From the NCBI GenBank assembly GCA_035456205.1, contig DATIDQ010000084.1:1-25321 (forward strand): 25,321 bases of DNA. The letters are read 5' to 3'. The first letter of the stretch is position 1. Every line of letters starts with the position of its first letter. Below, piece by piece: positions 7,016 to 15,100 of the stretch. Below the pieces are notes generated by a model. It ran no database searches. It was not told the origin of the DNA and saw only the letters and a program-made list of their open reading frames with translations. Both the position numbers and the translations under genes were made by a program. The stretch comes from UBA7239 sp035456205. GTDB taxonomy: Bacteria; Pseudomonadota; Gammaproteobacteria; Pseudomonadales; UBA7239.

Positions 7016-7040
7016 AAGGCGGCACATGGCCGCCTTTTTT
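7016..7040 (+). terminator. rho-independent terminator after cytochrome c4
   Basis: An eight-pair stem (AAGGCGGC 7016-7023 with GCCGCCTT 7029-7036) closes a five-base loop and runs into a tract of six T (7035-7040). It separates the cytochrome gene from dsbA. Confidence 0.9.
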
Positions 7041-7095
7041 GTACTTCAAAACGTAAAGTCCTTTTACCTAGATTGTTTTTCCACAGGAGAGCAAC

Positions 7096-7770
7096 ATGAA
7101 ACAACTGATAACCTCACTGCTGTTGATCAGTAGCTTTTTGCCGTTTATGGCGCAAGCACAAGATTCAGTTGCACCATTAGCGTCAGCGTCTGCCGAGAAA
7201 TATCAGGAGGGTAAACACTACCGACGGATACCGGTGCCTGTGCATACAGCCAATCCGGAAAAAATCGAAGTGAATGAGGTGTTCTGGTACGGCTGCCCGC
7301 ACTGCTACCATTTTGAAGCGATACTGGAACCCTGGGTAAAAAAATTACCGGATGATGTGGATTTTGAACGCACGCCAGCAATATACCGGCCTGCCATGGA
7401 GGTGCATGCGCGCGCTTACTATGTGGCAAAACAACTGAATATGCTGGATGCCATGCATACCATTATTTTCAAGTCGATGCAGGAAGAAAAGAAAGCGTTG
7501 GCTAATGAAAATGATATTGCAGCCCTGTTTGCTGCACACGGTGTCAGCGATGAAGCGGCGCGTAAAGCCTACAATTCTTTCTCGGTACAGTCACAAACCA
7601 GACAGGCTGATGCACGTGTGCGCGGTTACGGAGTGGAAGGGACGCCGGAAATTATCGTTAACGGCAAATATCGCGTATCATCATCTGATACCGGTTCGCA
7701 GGAAGCCATGTTGAGTGTAGCCAGTTTCCTGATTGAAAAAGAACGAAAAGAAAAAGGCACCAGTAAATAA
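7096..7770 (+). CDS. dsbA: periplasmic thiol:disulfide oxidoreductase DsbA
   Basis: This encodes 224 residues. The signal peptide MKQLITSLLLISSFLPFMAQA is probably cut after residue 21. The thioredoxin-fold active site is CPHC (C67-C70) in VFWYGCPHCYHF, and the cis-proline loop is GTPEIIVNGKY (P184), so it is a complete oxidase that introduces disulfides into exported proteins and is reoxidised by DsbB. The start has a good site (AGGAG, 7085-7089). It is transcribed separately, between two intrinsic terminators. In Pseudomonas dsbA also follows cytochrome c4. The C-terminus ends in a charged Lys/Glu tail. Confidence 0.95.
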   Translation: MKQLITSLLLISSFLPFMAQAQDSVAPLASASAEKYQEGKHYRRIPVPVHTANPEKIEVNEVFWYGCPHCYHFEAILEPWVKKLPDDVDFERTPAIYRPAMEVHARAYYVAKQLNMLDAMHTIIFKSMQEEKKALANENDIAALFAAHGVSDEAARKAYNSFSVQSQTRQADARVRGYGVEGTPEIIVNGKYRVSSSDTGSQEAMLSVASFLIEKERKEKGTSK

Positions 7771-7792
7771 TCTGCACCAATAAATATTCCAG

Positions 7793-7815
7793 ACCGGGGC
7801 TTTGCCCCGGTTTTT
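7793..7815 (+). terminator. rho-independent terminator after dsbA
   Basis: A perfect eight-pair stem, ACCGGGGC (7793-7800) with GCCCCGGT (7804-7811), closes a TTT loop and is followed by five T. It ends the dsbA transcript before uvrD. Confidence 0.92.
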
Positions 7816-7848
7816 GTTTGTGTGTTATAGAAATCGTATGTTGAAGAC

Positions 7849-10017
7849 ATGATGGATATTTCCAGTTTGCTTGATAATTTGAACGATGCGCAGCGTGAAG
7901 CCGTGAGCGCGCCGCCAGAAAATCAGTTGATTCTGGCTGGCGCCGGCAGTGGTAAAACGCGTGTGCTCGTACATCGCATTGCATGGTTGATCCAGGTAGA
8001 AAATGTTGCACCACACGCTATCCTTGCAGTCACATTTACCAACAAGGCCGCGCGTGAAATGCGCAATCGGTTGGAGGAACGGTTGGGTGGTGCGGCGCGG
8101 CATTTGTGGGTGGGCACATTTCACAGTCTGGCACATCGCTTGCTGAAACAGCATTGGCGCGATGCCAACTTGCCCGAGCAATTCCAGATTCTTGATAGCG
8201 ATGACCAGTTGCGGCTGATCAAGCGTGTGATGAAAAATCTCGAAATTGATGAAGGTCGTTGGCCGGCAAAACAGACGCAGTGGTTCATTGGCGGGCAGAA
8301 AGATGAAGGCCGGCGCGCCAGATATTTGCAGCGTACTGGCGATTTGCACACAGACACGCTGATAAAAATTTACACCGCTTACGAAGAAGCGTGTCAGCGC
8401 GGCGGCTTGGTGGATTTTGGCGAGTTGTTGTTGCGCTCGCATGAACTCTGGCTCACCAAACCGGAATTACTGGCGCATTACCAGCAGCGTTTTCGTTTCT
8501 TGCTAGTCGACGAATTCCAGGATACCAATACTATCCAGTATGCCTGGTTGCGCGTATTGGCAGGTGATAAAGCATTTATTACAGCCGTGGGTGATGATGA
8601 CCAATCTATCTACGGCTGGCGCGGTGCACAGATCGAAAATATCCAGCGTTTCCCGCAACACTTTTCTGATGTGCATACGATCCGGCTGGAACAGAATTAC
8701 CGCTCGACCGCCACCATCTTGAAAGCTGCCAATGCGGTGATCGATAACAATCGCGGCCGCATGGGCAAAGAACTGTGGACAGACAGTGTCGAGGGTGACC
8801 TGATTTCTGTTTTTGCTGCGTTTAATGAACAGGAAGAAGCACGATTTATTGTCGATCGTATCAGTGCCTGGGTGGAAGGCGGTGGCTTGCGCAAAGATTG
8901 CGCCCTGCTGTATCGCTCCAATGCACAGTCGCGCACATTGGAAGAAGCGCTGTTGCAGCGCGGTTTGCCGTATGTGGTTTATGGCGGTCAGAAATTCTAC
9001 GACCGGCTGGAAATTCGCAATGCGTTGGCCTATTTACGTTTGATCTGGAATCGTAACGACGATCCTGCGTTCGAGCGTGTGATCAATACGCCGACACGCG
9101 CCATCGGCGAGCGCACGGTGGAAGATATTCGCGCTTATGCGCGTGAGCGTGATTGCTCGCTATGGCAAGCAGCAGACGAGCTGACACAAAACGACCGTAT
9201 GACTGCGCGCGCCGGCAATGCCGTAAAAGGTTTTTTAAGCCTGATCAATAGACTCGATGTAGAAACACGTGAAGAGCCACTGCATAAAATTGCGGACCAT
9301 GCGATGACGGCGAGTGGCTGGATTGATTTTCACCGCAATGAAAAAGGTGAAAAGGGTTTGAGTCGTGTAGAGAACTTGCAGGAATTGGTTGGCGCGTGCA
9401 AGGCGTTTGAAGCGGAAGACAGCGAACAGTCCGTGCTCGGCCAGTTTCTTGCAACTACCGCACTGGATGCAGGTGATGCACAGGCAGAGCCGAACAGCGA
9501 TAGCGTGCAATTGATGACCTTGCATTCAGCGAAAGGGTTGGAGTTTCCGTTGGTATTTATTACCGGTGTGGAAGAAAACCTGTTTCCGCACAAGATGTCG
9601 ATGGATGAGCCGGGGCAGCTCGAGGAAGAGCGCCGCTTGTGTTATGTGGGCATCACACGAGCAGAGAAAAAACTGTATCTGACCTATGCAGAAAGCCGGC
9701 GTTTGCATGGCAGTGATTCGTTCAATATGCCATCACGTTTTATTCGTGAAATTCCGCAAGAGCTGTTGGAAGAAGTGCGGCCGCGCACGAAAGTCACGCG
9801 CCCTGTCTATCACTCCCAGCCTGCTATGCATCCTTCATTGCGGCAACAGGAAACCAGCGGCGGTGAATTCCGGCTCGGCCAACGCGTGTTCCACCAGATT
9901 TTCGGCGAGGGAATTATTCTTAACGTCGAGGGCAGTGGGCCGCGCACGCGTGTGCAGATCAATTTTGATACCGACGGTACAAAGTGGTTGATGCTATCGC
10001 ACGCTAATTTGCAGTGA
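7849..10017 (+). CDS. uvrD: DNA helicase II UvrD
   Basis: This is a 722-residue superfamily 1A helicase that unwinds 3' to 5' in nucleotide excision and mismatch repair. Motifs in order are Walker A GAGSGKT (31-37), motif Ia TFTNKAAREM, motif II VDEFQDTN (about 220), motif III GDDDQSIYGWRGA, motif IV YRSNAQSR, motif V TLHSAKGLEF and motif VI YVGITRAEKKL. It ends with the UvrD-type C-terminal Tudor-like segment (LGQRVFHQIFGEGI to TKWLMLSHANLQ). That tail, and similarity along the whole length, favour UvrD over Rep or PcrA. Two adjacent ATGs at 7849 and 7852 could start it. No LexA box of the CTG-N10-CAG form is seen just upstream. Its stop is only five bases from the stop of the convergent xthA gene. 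Confidence 0.96.
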   Translation: MMDISSLLDNLNDAQREAVSAPPENQLILAGAGSGKTRVLVHRIAWLIQVENVAPHAILAVTFTNKAAREMRNRLEERLGGAARHLWVGTFHSLAHRLLKQHWRDANLPEQFQILDSDDQLRLIKRVMKNLEIDEGRWPAKQTQWFIGGQKDEGRRARYLQRTGDLHTDTLIKIYTAYEEACQRGGLVDFGELLLRSHELWLTKPELLAHYQQRFRFLLVDEFQDTNTIQYAWLRVLAGDKAFITAVGDDDQSIYGWRGAQIENIQRFPQHFSDVHTIRLEQNYRSTATILKAANAVIDNNRGRMGKELWTDSVEGDLISVFAAFNEQEEARFIVDRISAWVEGGGLRKDCALLYRSNAQSRTLEEALLQRGLPYVVYGGQKFYDRLEIRNALAYLRLIWNRNDDPAFERVINTPTRAIGERTVEDIRAYARERDCSLWQAADELTQNDRMTARAGNAVKGFLSLINRLDVETREEPLHKIADHAMTASGWIDFHRNEKGEKGLSRVENLQELVGACKAFEAEDSEQSVLGQFLATTALDAGDAQAEPNSDSVQLMTLHSAKGLEFPLVFITGVEENLFPHKMSMDEPGQLEEERRLCYVGITRAEKKLYLTYAESRRLHGSDSFNMPSRFIREIPQELLEEVRPRTKVTRPVYHSQPAMHPSLRQQETSGGEFRLGQRVFHQIFGEGIILNVEGSGPRTRVQINFDTDGTKWLMLSHANLQ

Positions 10018-10022
10018 TCGTC

Positions 10023-10793
10023 CTACAGAGAGTAATCCATGATCAGCGGTGAGTGATCAGAAAATCGCTCGGCTTTGTAGATTTCAGCGTGTCTGATCTT
10101 GTCGCGCAGTGATGGCGACACTATCTGGTAATCGATACGCCAGCCGACATTTTTTGCCCAGGCCTGACCGCGGTTTGACCACCAGGTAAATTGATCCTCT
10201 TCCTGGTTAATCACACGAAACGCGTCGACAAAACCTACTCCATCAAACAATGTATCCAGCCATGCGCGTTCCTCTGGCAAAAAGCCGGAATTTTTCAGGT
10301 TGCCTTTCCAATTTTTCAGGTCGATGGGCTTGTGCGCAATATTCCAGTCGCCGCACAGGATGTAATCGCGGCCATCTTGTGCCTGTTTTTTCAGTATCGG
10401 TAAATAGCGATCCAGAAAATCAAATTTCTTTTCTTGTGCTGCTTCACTGCTGGAGCCGGATGGAAGATAGAGTGATACGACAGACAATTTGCCGAAGTCT
10501 GCTTGCAGATATCGGCCTTCAGTATCGGCAGATGGCCAACCTAGACCAGTGATGACACGATCAGGCTCACGTTTTGAATACAACGCAGTGCCGCTGTAGC
10601 CCTTTTTCTCGGCATCAAAATAATGGCAGTGATAACCTCTTGGGCAGAACATTTCATGCTCGAGTTGATCGCGCTGGGCCTTGGTTTCCTGAATGCAGAT
10701 CACATCGGCTTTTTGCGTTTGCAGCCAGTCAAAAAATCCTTTTTTCGCTGCCGATCGAATGCCGTTGGTATTGGCGGTAATGACGCGAAACAT
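10023..10793 (-). CDS. xthA: exodeoxyribonuclease III, Crc-like subgroup with intact active site
   Basis: This is a 256-residue protein of the endonuclease/exonuclease/phosphatase fold. Residues expected for an AP endonuclease and 3' exonuclease are present: N10 (NTNGIR), E36 (CIQETKA), D149 and N151 (CGDWNIAH), D221 (WRIDYQ), and D246 and H247 (RFSDHSPL). Its overall form (SGLGWPSAD, GRYLQADFGK, LKNWKGN, SGFLPEERAWLD) resembles Pseudomonas Crc, a relative that lost nuclease function and acts with Hfq in catabolite repression. The catalytic residues here argue for a nuclease. It is the last gene after trpGDC, 16 bases from trpC, so probably cotranscribed. The symbol follows family usage; exoA would be equally fair. 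Confidence 0.88.
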   Translation of the reverse strand: MFRVITANTNGIRSAAKKGFFDWLQTQKADVICIQETKAQRDQLEHEMFCPRGYHCHYFDAEKKGYSGTALYSKREPDRVITGLGWPSADTEGRYLQADFGKLSVVSLYLPSGSSSEAAQEKKFDFLDRYLPILKKQAQDGRDYILCGDWNIAHKPIDLKNWKGNLKNSGFLPEERAWLDTLFDGVGFVDAFRVINQEEDQFTWWSNRGQAWAKNVGWRIDYQIVSPSLRDKIRHAEIYKAERFSDHSPLIMDYSL

Positions 10794-10809
10794 CAGTTAG
10801 CTCTTTTCA

Positions 10810-11604
10810 TTAGTTAAACATTTCGTGTAATTGCAAGCCGGGATCGTCTGCGCGCATAAATGTTTCGCCCACCAGAAAACCGTTCACGCCGTGGCCACGC
10901 ATCGCTTTTACATCGTCTATAGTGAGTATGCCGCTTTCGGTGACGACCGTGCGGTTTTGCGGGATGGCTGTCAGCAACTCGTAAGTCGTGTTGAGTGTGG
11001 TGTGAAATGTGTGCAAGTCTCGATTGTTGATGCCGATCAGTTTGTTGCCCAGTTCCAGCGCCAGTTCCAGTTCTGCTGCGTTGTGTACTTCCACCAGCAC
11101 ATCCAGCCCGGCTTCAATGGCGCAGTGGTTGAAATCTAACAGCTGTTGCGAGTCCAGTGCCGCGACAATCAGCAAGATACAATCGGCGCCCAATGCGCGC
11201 GCTTCCCAGATTTGATAGGGATCAACGGTGAAGTCCTTGCGCAATACCGGCAGCTTGCAAGCGTTGCGTGCCTGTTGCAGATATTCGTCACAACCTTGAA
11301 AAAAATCCACGTCAGTCAATACCGACAAACAGGCCGCGCCGCCTTTTTCATATGAGCGCGCGATTTCTTCCGGATAAAAATTTTCGCGGATCACGCCTCT
11401 ACTCGGAGATGCTTTCTTGATTTCTGCAATCACTGCCGCATGGCCCGCGTGCAGCTTGCGCTCGATGGCGGCGACAAAACCGCGCGCAGGCGCTTGTGCC
11501 TTTGCACGCTGTTGCTGTTCTGCCAATGATACTTTTTGCAAGCGTTCGCGTACTTCTTCATGCTTGCGATCAAGTATTTTTTTCAGGATAGTCGGTGTGT
11601 TCAT
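10810..11604 (-). CDS. trpC: indole-3-glycerol phosphate synthase
   Basis: This is a 264-residue, single-domain TIM barrel, without the fused TrpF found in enterics. It closes the ring of carboxyphenylamino-deoxyribulose phosphate in tryptophan synthesis. Typical segments are KILDRKHEEV near the N-terminus, AEIKKASPSRG (the catalytic KxSPSxG region), PVLRKDFTVDPYQI, VEVHNAAEL, GINNRDLHTF and a C-terminal phosphate-binding GFLVGETFMR. The ATG at 11604 lies 28 bases after the trpD stop, so it belongs to the trpGDC unit. Confidence 0.96.
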   Translation of the reverse strand: MNTPTILKKILDRKHEEVRERLQKVSLAEQQQRAKAQAPARGFVAAIERKLHAGHAAVIAEIKKASPSRGVIRENFYPEEIARSYEKGGAACLSVLTDVDFFQGCDEYLQQARNACKLPVLRKDFTVDPYQIWEARALGADCILLIVAALDSQQLLDFNHCAIEAGLDVLVEVHNAAELELALELGNKLIGINNRDLHTFHTTLNTTYELLTAIPQNRTVVTESGILTIDDVKAMRGHGVNGFLVGETFMRADDPGLQLHEMFN

Positions 11605-11632
11605 AAGACTTCTTTATTAAACGAGCGGTTTA

Positions 11633-12655
11633 TTAAACGTGCTGGGTGAAAACAGCAAACTCTTGCAGTTTTTCCCAGGCGATACCGATGCCGAGAATGT
11701 CGCGCGCCATATCCACGCCCTGTTGCAAGTTGGCGCACAGGTTGGCGGCATAAATGGCTGCACCTGCATTCAAGGCAACAATATCAGCGGCGGCAGAGTG
11801 GTTGTCAGTCAGCGCTGTTTTCACCAGCGCGAGACTTTGTTTGGCATCGTCGATGTATAAGCTGTCGAGTGATTGTGATTTCAGCCCGAGTGATTCCGGT
11901 GTGATGCTGTATTCGTGAATTTCGCCATCTTTCAGTTCGGCCACAAAGGTTGGCGCAGCGAGACTGATCTCATCGAGCCCATCTTGTGAATGTACAACGA
12001 GTACATGCTCACTGCCGAGATTTTTCAGCACTTCCGCCAGAGGCCGCACCAGATTTTTATCAAACACACCGAGTACCTGATTGGGCGCATCCGCAGGATT
12101 GGTCAACGGACCCAACACATTGAAAATGGTACGCACGGCAATTTCACGACGCGGGTTAATCGCATGTTTCATCGCGCTGTGGTGATTCACGGCAAACATA
12201 AACCCTACGCCGATTTCATCCACACACTTTGTCACTTGTGTTGGCGTGAGGGCGAGATTGACGCCGGCCGCTTCCAGTAAATCTGCACTGCCGGATTTGG
12301 ATGTCACCGACCGGTTGCCGTGTTTGGCGACAAAACCGCCGGCACAGGCGACAACAAATGCACTGGCAGTAGAAATATTGAATAAGGGGATGCCGCTGCC
12401 ACCTGTGCCGCAAGTGTCGACCAGATGTTTACGTTTAACGTGCAGCGTTACTTTGCTCGACAGTTCGCGCATGACTTGTGCAGCAGCAGTAATTTCCGCC
12501 ACAGTTTCACCTTTCATGCGCAACGCGACCAGAAATGCGCCGATCTGTGCCGGTGTTGCTCCACCGGTCATCACCGCCATCATTGCGGCGTGCATGTCTG
12601 TTTGTGTGAGATCGCGCCGATTGATAAGCTGTTGCAGCGCTTGTTGAACAATCAT
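11633..12655 (-). CDS. trpD: anthranilate phosphoribosyltransferase
   Basis: This is a 340-residue protein, standard length, that transfers phosphoribose from PRPP to anthranilate. The PRPP-binding glycine motif reads GTGGSG (83-88) instead of the common GTGGDG, so the usual Asp is Ser87. Other key regions are intact: NISTASAFV, AKHGNRSVTSKSGSADLLE and the late LGPLTNPA. The start ATG (12655) overlaps the end of trpG by four bases (ATGA), which indicates translational coupling. The glutamine amidotransferase domain is separate (trpG), unlike the enteric fused trpGD. Confidence 0.95.
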   Translation of the reverse strand: MIVQQALQQLINRRDLTQTDMHAAMMAVMTGGATPAQIGAFLVALRMKGETVAEITAAAQVMRELSSKVTLHVKRKHLVDTCGTGGSGIPLFNISTASAFVVACAGGFVAKHGNRSVTSKSGSADLLEAAGVNLALTPTQVTKCVDEIGVGFMFAVNHHSAMKHAINPRREIAVRTIFNVLGPLTNPADAPNQVLGVFDKNLVRPLAEVLKNLGSEHVLVVHSQDGLDEISLAAPTFVAELKDGEIHEYSITPESLGLKSQSLDSLYIDDAKQSLALVKTALTDNHSAAADIVALNAGAAIYAANLCANLQQGVDMARDILGIGIAWEKLQEFAVFTQHV

Positions 12656-13236
12656 TGTTTCATCTCAAGAAAGTTTTTCAGCAGAGCGTGACCGTGTTCG
12701 CTGAGAATGGATTCCGGATGAAACTGCACGCCTTCCAGAATAAATTTTTTGTGCTGCACGCCCATGATTTCATCCATGCTGCCATCATCGTGTTGTGTCC
12801 AGGCAGTGATCTCCAGACAATCCGGCAGTGACGCTTTTTCAATAATCAGTGAGTGATAACGCGTGGCATTGAAAGGCGATGGCAGGCCAGCAAACACACC
12901 CTTGCCGTTGTGATGGATAGGCGAAATTTTGCCGTGCATGACTTGCCGTGCACGCACCACTTTTCCGCCGAGCGCTTGCCCGATGCTCTGGTGACCGAGA
13001 CACACACCGAGGATAGGCAGTTTGCCCGCGAGGCGGGTAATGACTTCCAGCGATACGCCGGCTTCTGTCGGTGTACAGGGGCCGGGGGAGATCACGATGC
13101 GTTCAGGTGCCAGTGAGATGATCTCATCGACCGTCAGCTCGTCATTGCGGATCACCTTCACGTCGGCGTTCAGTTCACCGAGGTACTGCACCACGTTCCA
13201 GGTGAAGGAGTCATAGTTGTCGATCATAAGCAGCAT
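12652..13236 (-). CDS. trpG: anthranilate synthase component II (glutamine amidotransferase)
   Basis: This is a 194-residue class I amidotransferase with the catalytic triad C79 (GVCLGHQ), H173 and E175 (VQFHPES). It supplies ammonia from glutamine to TrpE for anthranilate formation, and could also serve PabB in folate synthesis, as dual-use TrpG/PabA proteins do. It heads trpG-trpD-trpC-xthA. No trpE is next to it; the region upstream leads directly to the eut operon. The start at 13236 gives the standard MLLMIDNYDSFTWN N-terminus, though the ribosome-binding site is weak. Confidence 0.95.
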   Translation of the reverse strand: MLLMIDNYDSFTWNVVQYLGELNADVKVIRNDELTVDEIISLAPERIVISPGPCTPTEAGVSLEVITRLAGKLPILGVCLGHQSIGQALGGKVVRARQVMHGKISPIHHNGKGVFAGLPSPFNATRYHSLIIEKASLPDCLEITAWTQHDDGSMDEIMGVQHKKFILEGVQFHPESILSEHGHALLKNFLEMKQ

Positions 13237-13472
13237 GGCGGGGTTAACCTGTTGAAGTCACAGAGTCGTGGGATTACAGCGGCGGATTATACCCGCTTGG
13301 ATACCCGCTATTTAAAATGGCACCCTCGCCCTCCATACAGCCGAGAAAAAGGCATTGTCACCCGGAATCTGATTGCTATAAAAACTACTTATAACTTTTG
13401 AGTCATTTGGGGCTTGTATCTATATCTCCGCTTGCCTTTTCAGGCCCTCCCCTGTAGCGTAATTACTTGGCA

Positions 13473-13507
13473 GGATGTCCACTGAATGTGGGCAGACTGG
13501 ATGTCCA
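13473..13507 (+). promoter_or_regulatory. direct repeat upstream of eutS, candidate activator site
   Basis: GGATGTCCA occurs at 13473-13481 and again at 13499-13507, 26 bases apart start to start. The second copy lies within TGGATGTCCA, itself a TGGA/TCCA dyad, and covers the place of the -35 box of the candidate eut promoter. The arrangement would suit an activator bound as two protomers, such as an AraC-family EutR-like protein. The regulator is inference, as none is encoded in the window. Confidence 0.4.
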
Positions 13508-13525
13508 AAGTTCGATTTTCTGGAC

Positions 13526-13531
13526 TATAGT
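13526..13531 (+). promoter_or_regulatory. candidate -10 box of the eut operon
   Basis: TATAGT matches the sigma-70 -10 consensus at five of six positions, about 32 bases before the eutS start. The -35 region (about 13502-13508) is poor and overlaps the repeated GGATGTCCA motif, which would fit an activator-dependent promoter. Confidence 0.35.
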
Positions 13532-13562
13532 TGGGCCGTAGCTTGCGCAGGAGGCAGGGCAA

Positions 13563-13898
13563 GTGTCTATAGAACGCAGTATTCAGGAATTCGTCCCGGG
13601 TAAGCAGGTGACCCTGGCGCACCTTATTGCGCATCCTCAGGAGGAATTGTCGAGCAAGATCGGCGTTCCCGGCACCCAGGCCATCGGCATCATGACTCTG
13701 ACCCCGGGCGAAACCGCGATGATCGCCGGCGACTTGGCCACCAAGGCGGCGGATGTACATATTGGTTTCCTCGACCGCTTTAGCGGTGCTCTGGTGATAC
13801 ACGGCAGTGTCGGCGCGGTAGAAGAGGCGTTGGCGCAGACCAGCACAGCACTGGGTCGCCTGCTCGGTTATACCGTCTGCCCTGTAACCCGGAGCTGA
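13563..13898 (+). CDS. eutS: ethanolamine microcompartment shell protein EutS
   Basis: This 111-residue single BMC-domain protein (permuted EutS/PduU type) forms bent hexamers in the microcompartment shell. Segments such as QEFVPGKQVTLAHLIAHP, MTLTPGETAMIAGDLATKAADV and GFLDRFSGALVIHGSVGAV are nearly identical to E. coli EutS. The start is GTG at 13563, supported by AGGAGG (13549-13554) eight bases upstream and by N-terminal alignment. It is the first gene of the eut operon, and its stop codon overlaps the eutP start. Confidence 0.96.
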   Translation: MSIERSIQEFVPGKQVTLAHLIAHPQEELSSKIGVPGTQAIGIMTLTPGETAMIAGDLATKAADVHIGFLDRFSGALVIHGSVGAVEEALAQTSTALGRLLGYTVCPVTRS

Positions 13899-14380
13899 TG
13901 ATGAGCTCGCCGCGTTTTGCCTTGGTTGGCGGCGTCGGCGCCGGTAAAACTACCCTTTTTAACGCCCTGTTCAGTAATCCGGAGCAGGCGCTCAAAACCC
14001 AGGCGCTCAACTACCACGCCAGCGGGTCGCTGGATACTCCCGGCGAATTTTCCTGTCACCCCCACCTGTATCGCGCCTTGATTACCAGCACCGATGACGT
14101 CGACACGCTGGTCTACGTGCACCCCGCTGACTCCCTGGAGTTTCGTTTGCCACCCGGCCTGCTGGATATTCATCCCGGACGGCGTTTGCTCGGCGTCATC
14201 AGCAAATGTGACCTGCCCGGTGTCGATCTGCCTGCCGTCGAGAAATTACTGCGCTGTAACGGTATTGACGGCGAAATCGTGTATACACGCCATGATGACC
14301 CTGCTGGCATCGAGCACCTGCGCGTGCTACTGCAACAGCAGCAACAACCGAAAACCGAATTTCGAGTGAGGACTTGTTGA
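13898..14380 (+). CDS. eutP: ethanolamine utilization protein EutP (P-loop protein, acetate kinase)
   Basis: This is a 160-residue Ras-like P-loop protein. GGVGAGKTT near residues 11-19 is the Walker A motif, DTPGEF the G3 motif and SKCD a variant of the NKxD base-recognition motif. Published work on Salmonella described EutP and EutQ as acetate kinases in ethanolamine catabolism, so it may make ATP from the acetyl phosphate produced by EutD. The ATG at 13898 overlaps the eutS TGA by one base; a second ATG follows at 13901. The C-terminus is a Gln-rich tail. Confidence 0.93.
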   Translation: MMSSPRFALVGGVGAGKTTLFNALFSNPEQALKTQALNYHASGSLDTPGEFSCHPHLYRALITSTDDVDTLVYVHPADSLEFRLPPGLLDIHPGRRLLGVISKCDLPGVDLPAVEKLLRCNGIDGEIVYTRHDDPAGIEHLRVLLQQQQQPKTEFRVRTC

Positions 14381-14381
14381 G

Positions 14382-15092
14382 ATGAAGAAGGTAATTACTG
14401 CTAACGACATCCGCGACGCCATTGCTGCCGGGAAGCGTTCCCTTGAAGTGGAGCTGCCGCATTGTATTGTCACGCCAGAAGCGCGATCGGTTGCTAACCA
14501 ATCGGGCTTCAGTCTGCAAGAGCGCCTTGCCGAGAAGCCTGCGGTGGCCAAGGCACCTGCAGATGATGAATTGGCGAAGATTCGTGCCGCAGTGCTGGCG
14601 CGCTTGCCGGCTGGCAGCGCGGATCCGCAGTTGGTGGAACAGCTGGTGCGCAAAGCCTTACAGGGGCAGGCGCTGCAAAATCAAGCACCACAGAGTCAGA
14701 GCAGTGCCACCACATCGCAGGCGGGATTCGAGTCGCGCACTGGCAGCGGTGGCATCAAACTGGTGAAGGGCGGCAGCGTGCGTTTCGGACGTTTTGATGG
14801 TGTTGCGGATAACTGGATCGGCATCACCGATGTGGTCGGTGCTGAAGATGGTAGCAGCATGGGTGCCGGTTTTATGCAGTGGGAAAACGCTTTCTTCCCA
14901 TGGACCTTGAACTACGATGAGATCGATCTGGTATTGGAGGGCGAGCTGCATATCCGTCAGGGTGGTGAGACGCTGGTAGGCAAGGCAGGCGACCTGTTGT
15001 TCATCCCCAAAGGCAGCAGCATCGAGTTCGGTACCCCGAGCAAGGTGCGCTTCTTCTACGTTACCTGGCCGGTGAATTGGCAGGATCAGTGA
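14382..15092 (+). CDS. eutQ: ethanolamine utilization protein EutQ (cupin)
   Basis: This encodes 236 residues. The N-terminal half has the motif MKKVITANDIRDA and a variable Gln/Ala-rich linker (about residues 85-115). The C-terminal half is a cupin barrel with GAGFMQWENAFFPWTLNYDEID, GELHI and GDLLFIPKGSSIEFGTP. EutQ is needed for anaerobic ethanolamine growth and is reported as an acetate kinase in Salmonella; a structural link to microcompartment assembly has also been proposed. One base separates it from eutP. Confidence 0.95.
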   Translation: MKKVITANDIRDAIAAGKRSLEVELPHCIVTPEARSVANQSGFSLQERLAEKPAVAKAPADDELAKIRAAVLARLPAGSADPQLVEQLVRKALQGQALQNQAPQSQSSATTSQAGFESRTGSGGIKLVKGGSVRFGRFDGVADNWIGITDVVGAEDGSSMGAGFMQWENAFFPWTLNYDEIDLVLEGELHIRQGGETLVGKAGDLLFIPKGSSIEFGTPSKVRFFYVTWPVNWQDQ

Positions 15093-15100
15093 GACAGAAT

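Larger units (their letters stand above)
13237..13562. other. divergent intergenic region between trpG and eutS
   Basis: These 326 bases hold no plausible gene. They must carry the leftward trp promoter and the rightward eut promoter. Visible signals are a direct repeat ATACCCGCT (13289-13297 and 13301-13309) near trpG, an AT-rich stretch around 13375-13400, a duplicated GGATGTCCA and a TATAGT box close to eutS (listed separately), and a strong ribosome-binding site for eutS. I see no sigma-54 promoter, no cobalamin riboswitch box and no transposase remnant. Confidence 0.6.

Noticed and set aside
7771..7848. LexA (SOS) box upstream of uvrD
   Set aside because: CTG at 7772 and the following CAG are 15 bases apart, not 10, and the consensus flanks are absent.
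13237..13562. Sigma-54 promoter or cobalamin riboswitch ahead of eutS
   Set aside because: TGGCAC at 13318-13323 lacks a TTGC element at the right distance, and TCCACTG near 13478 is not a B12 box with the surrounding riboswitch core.
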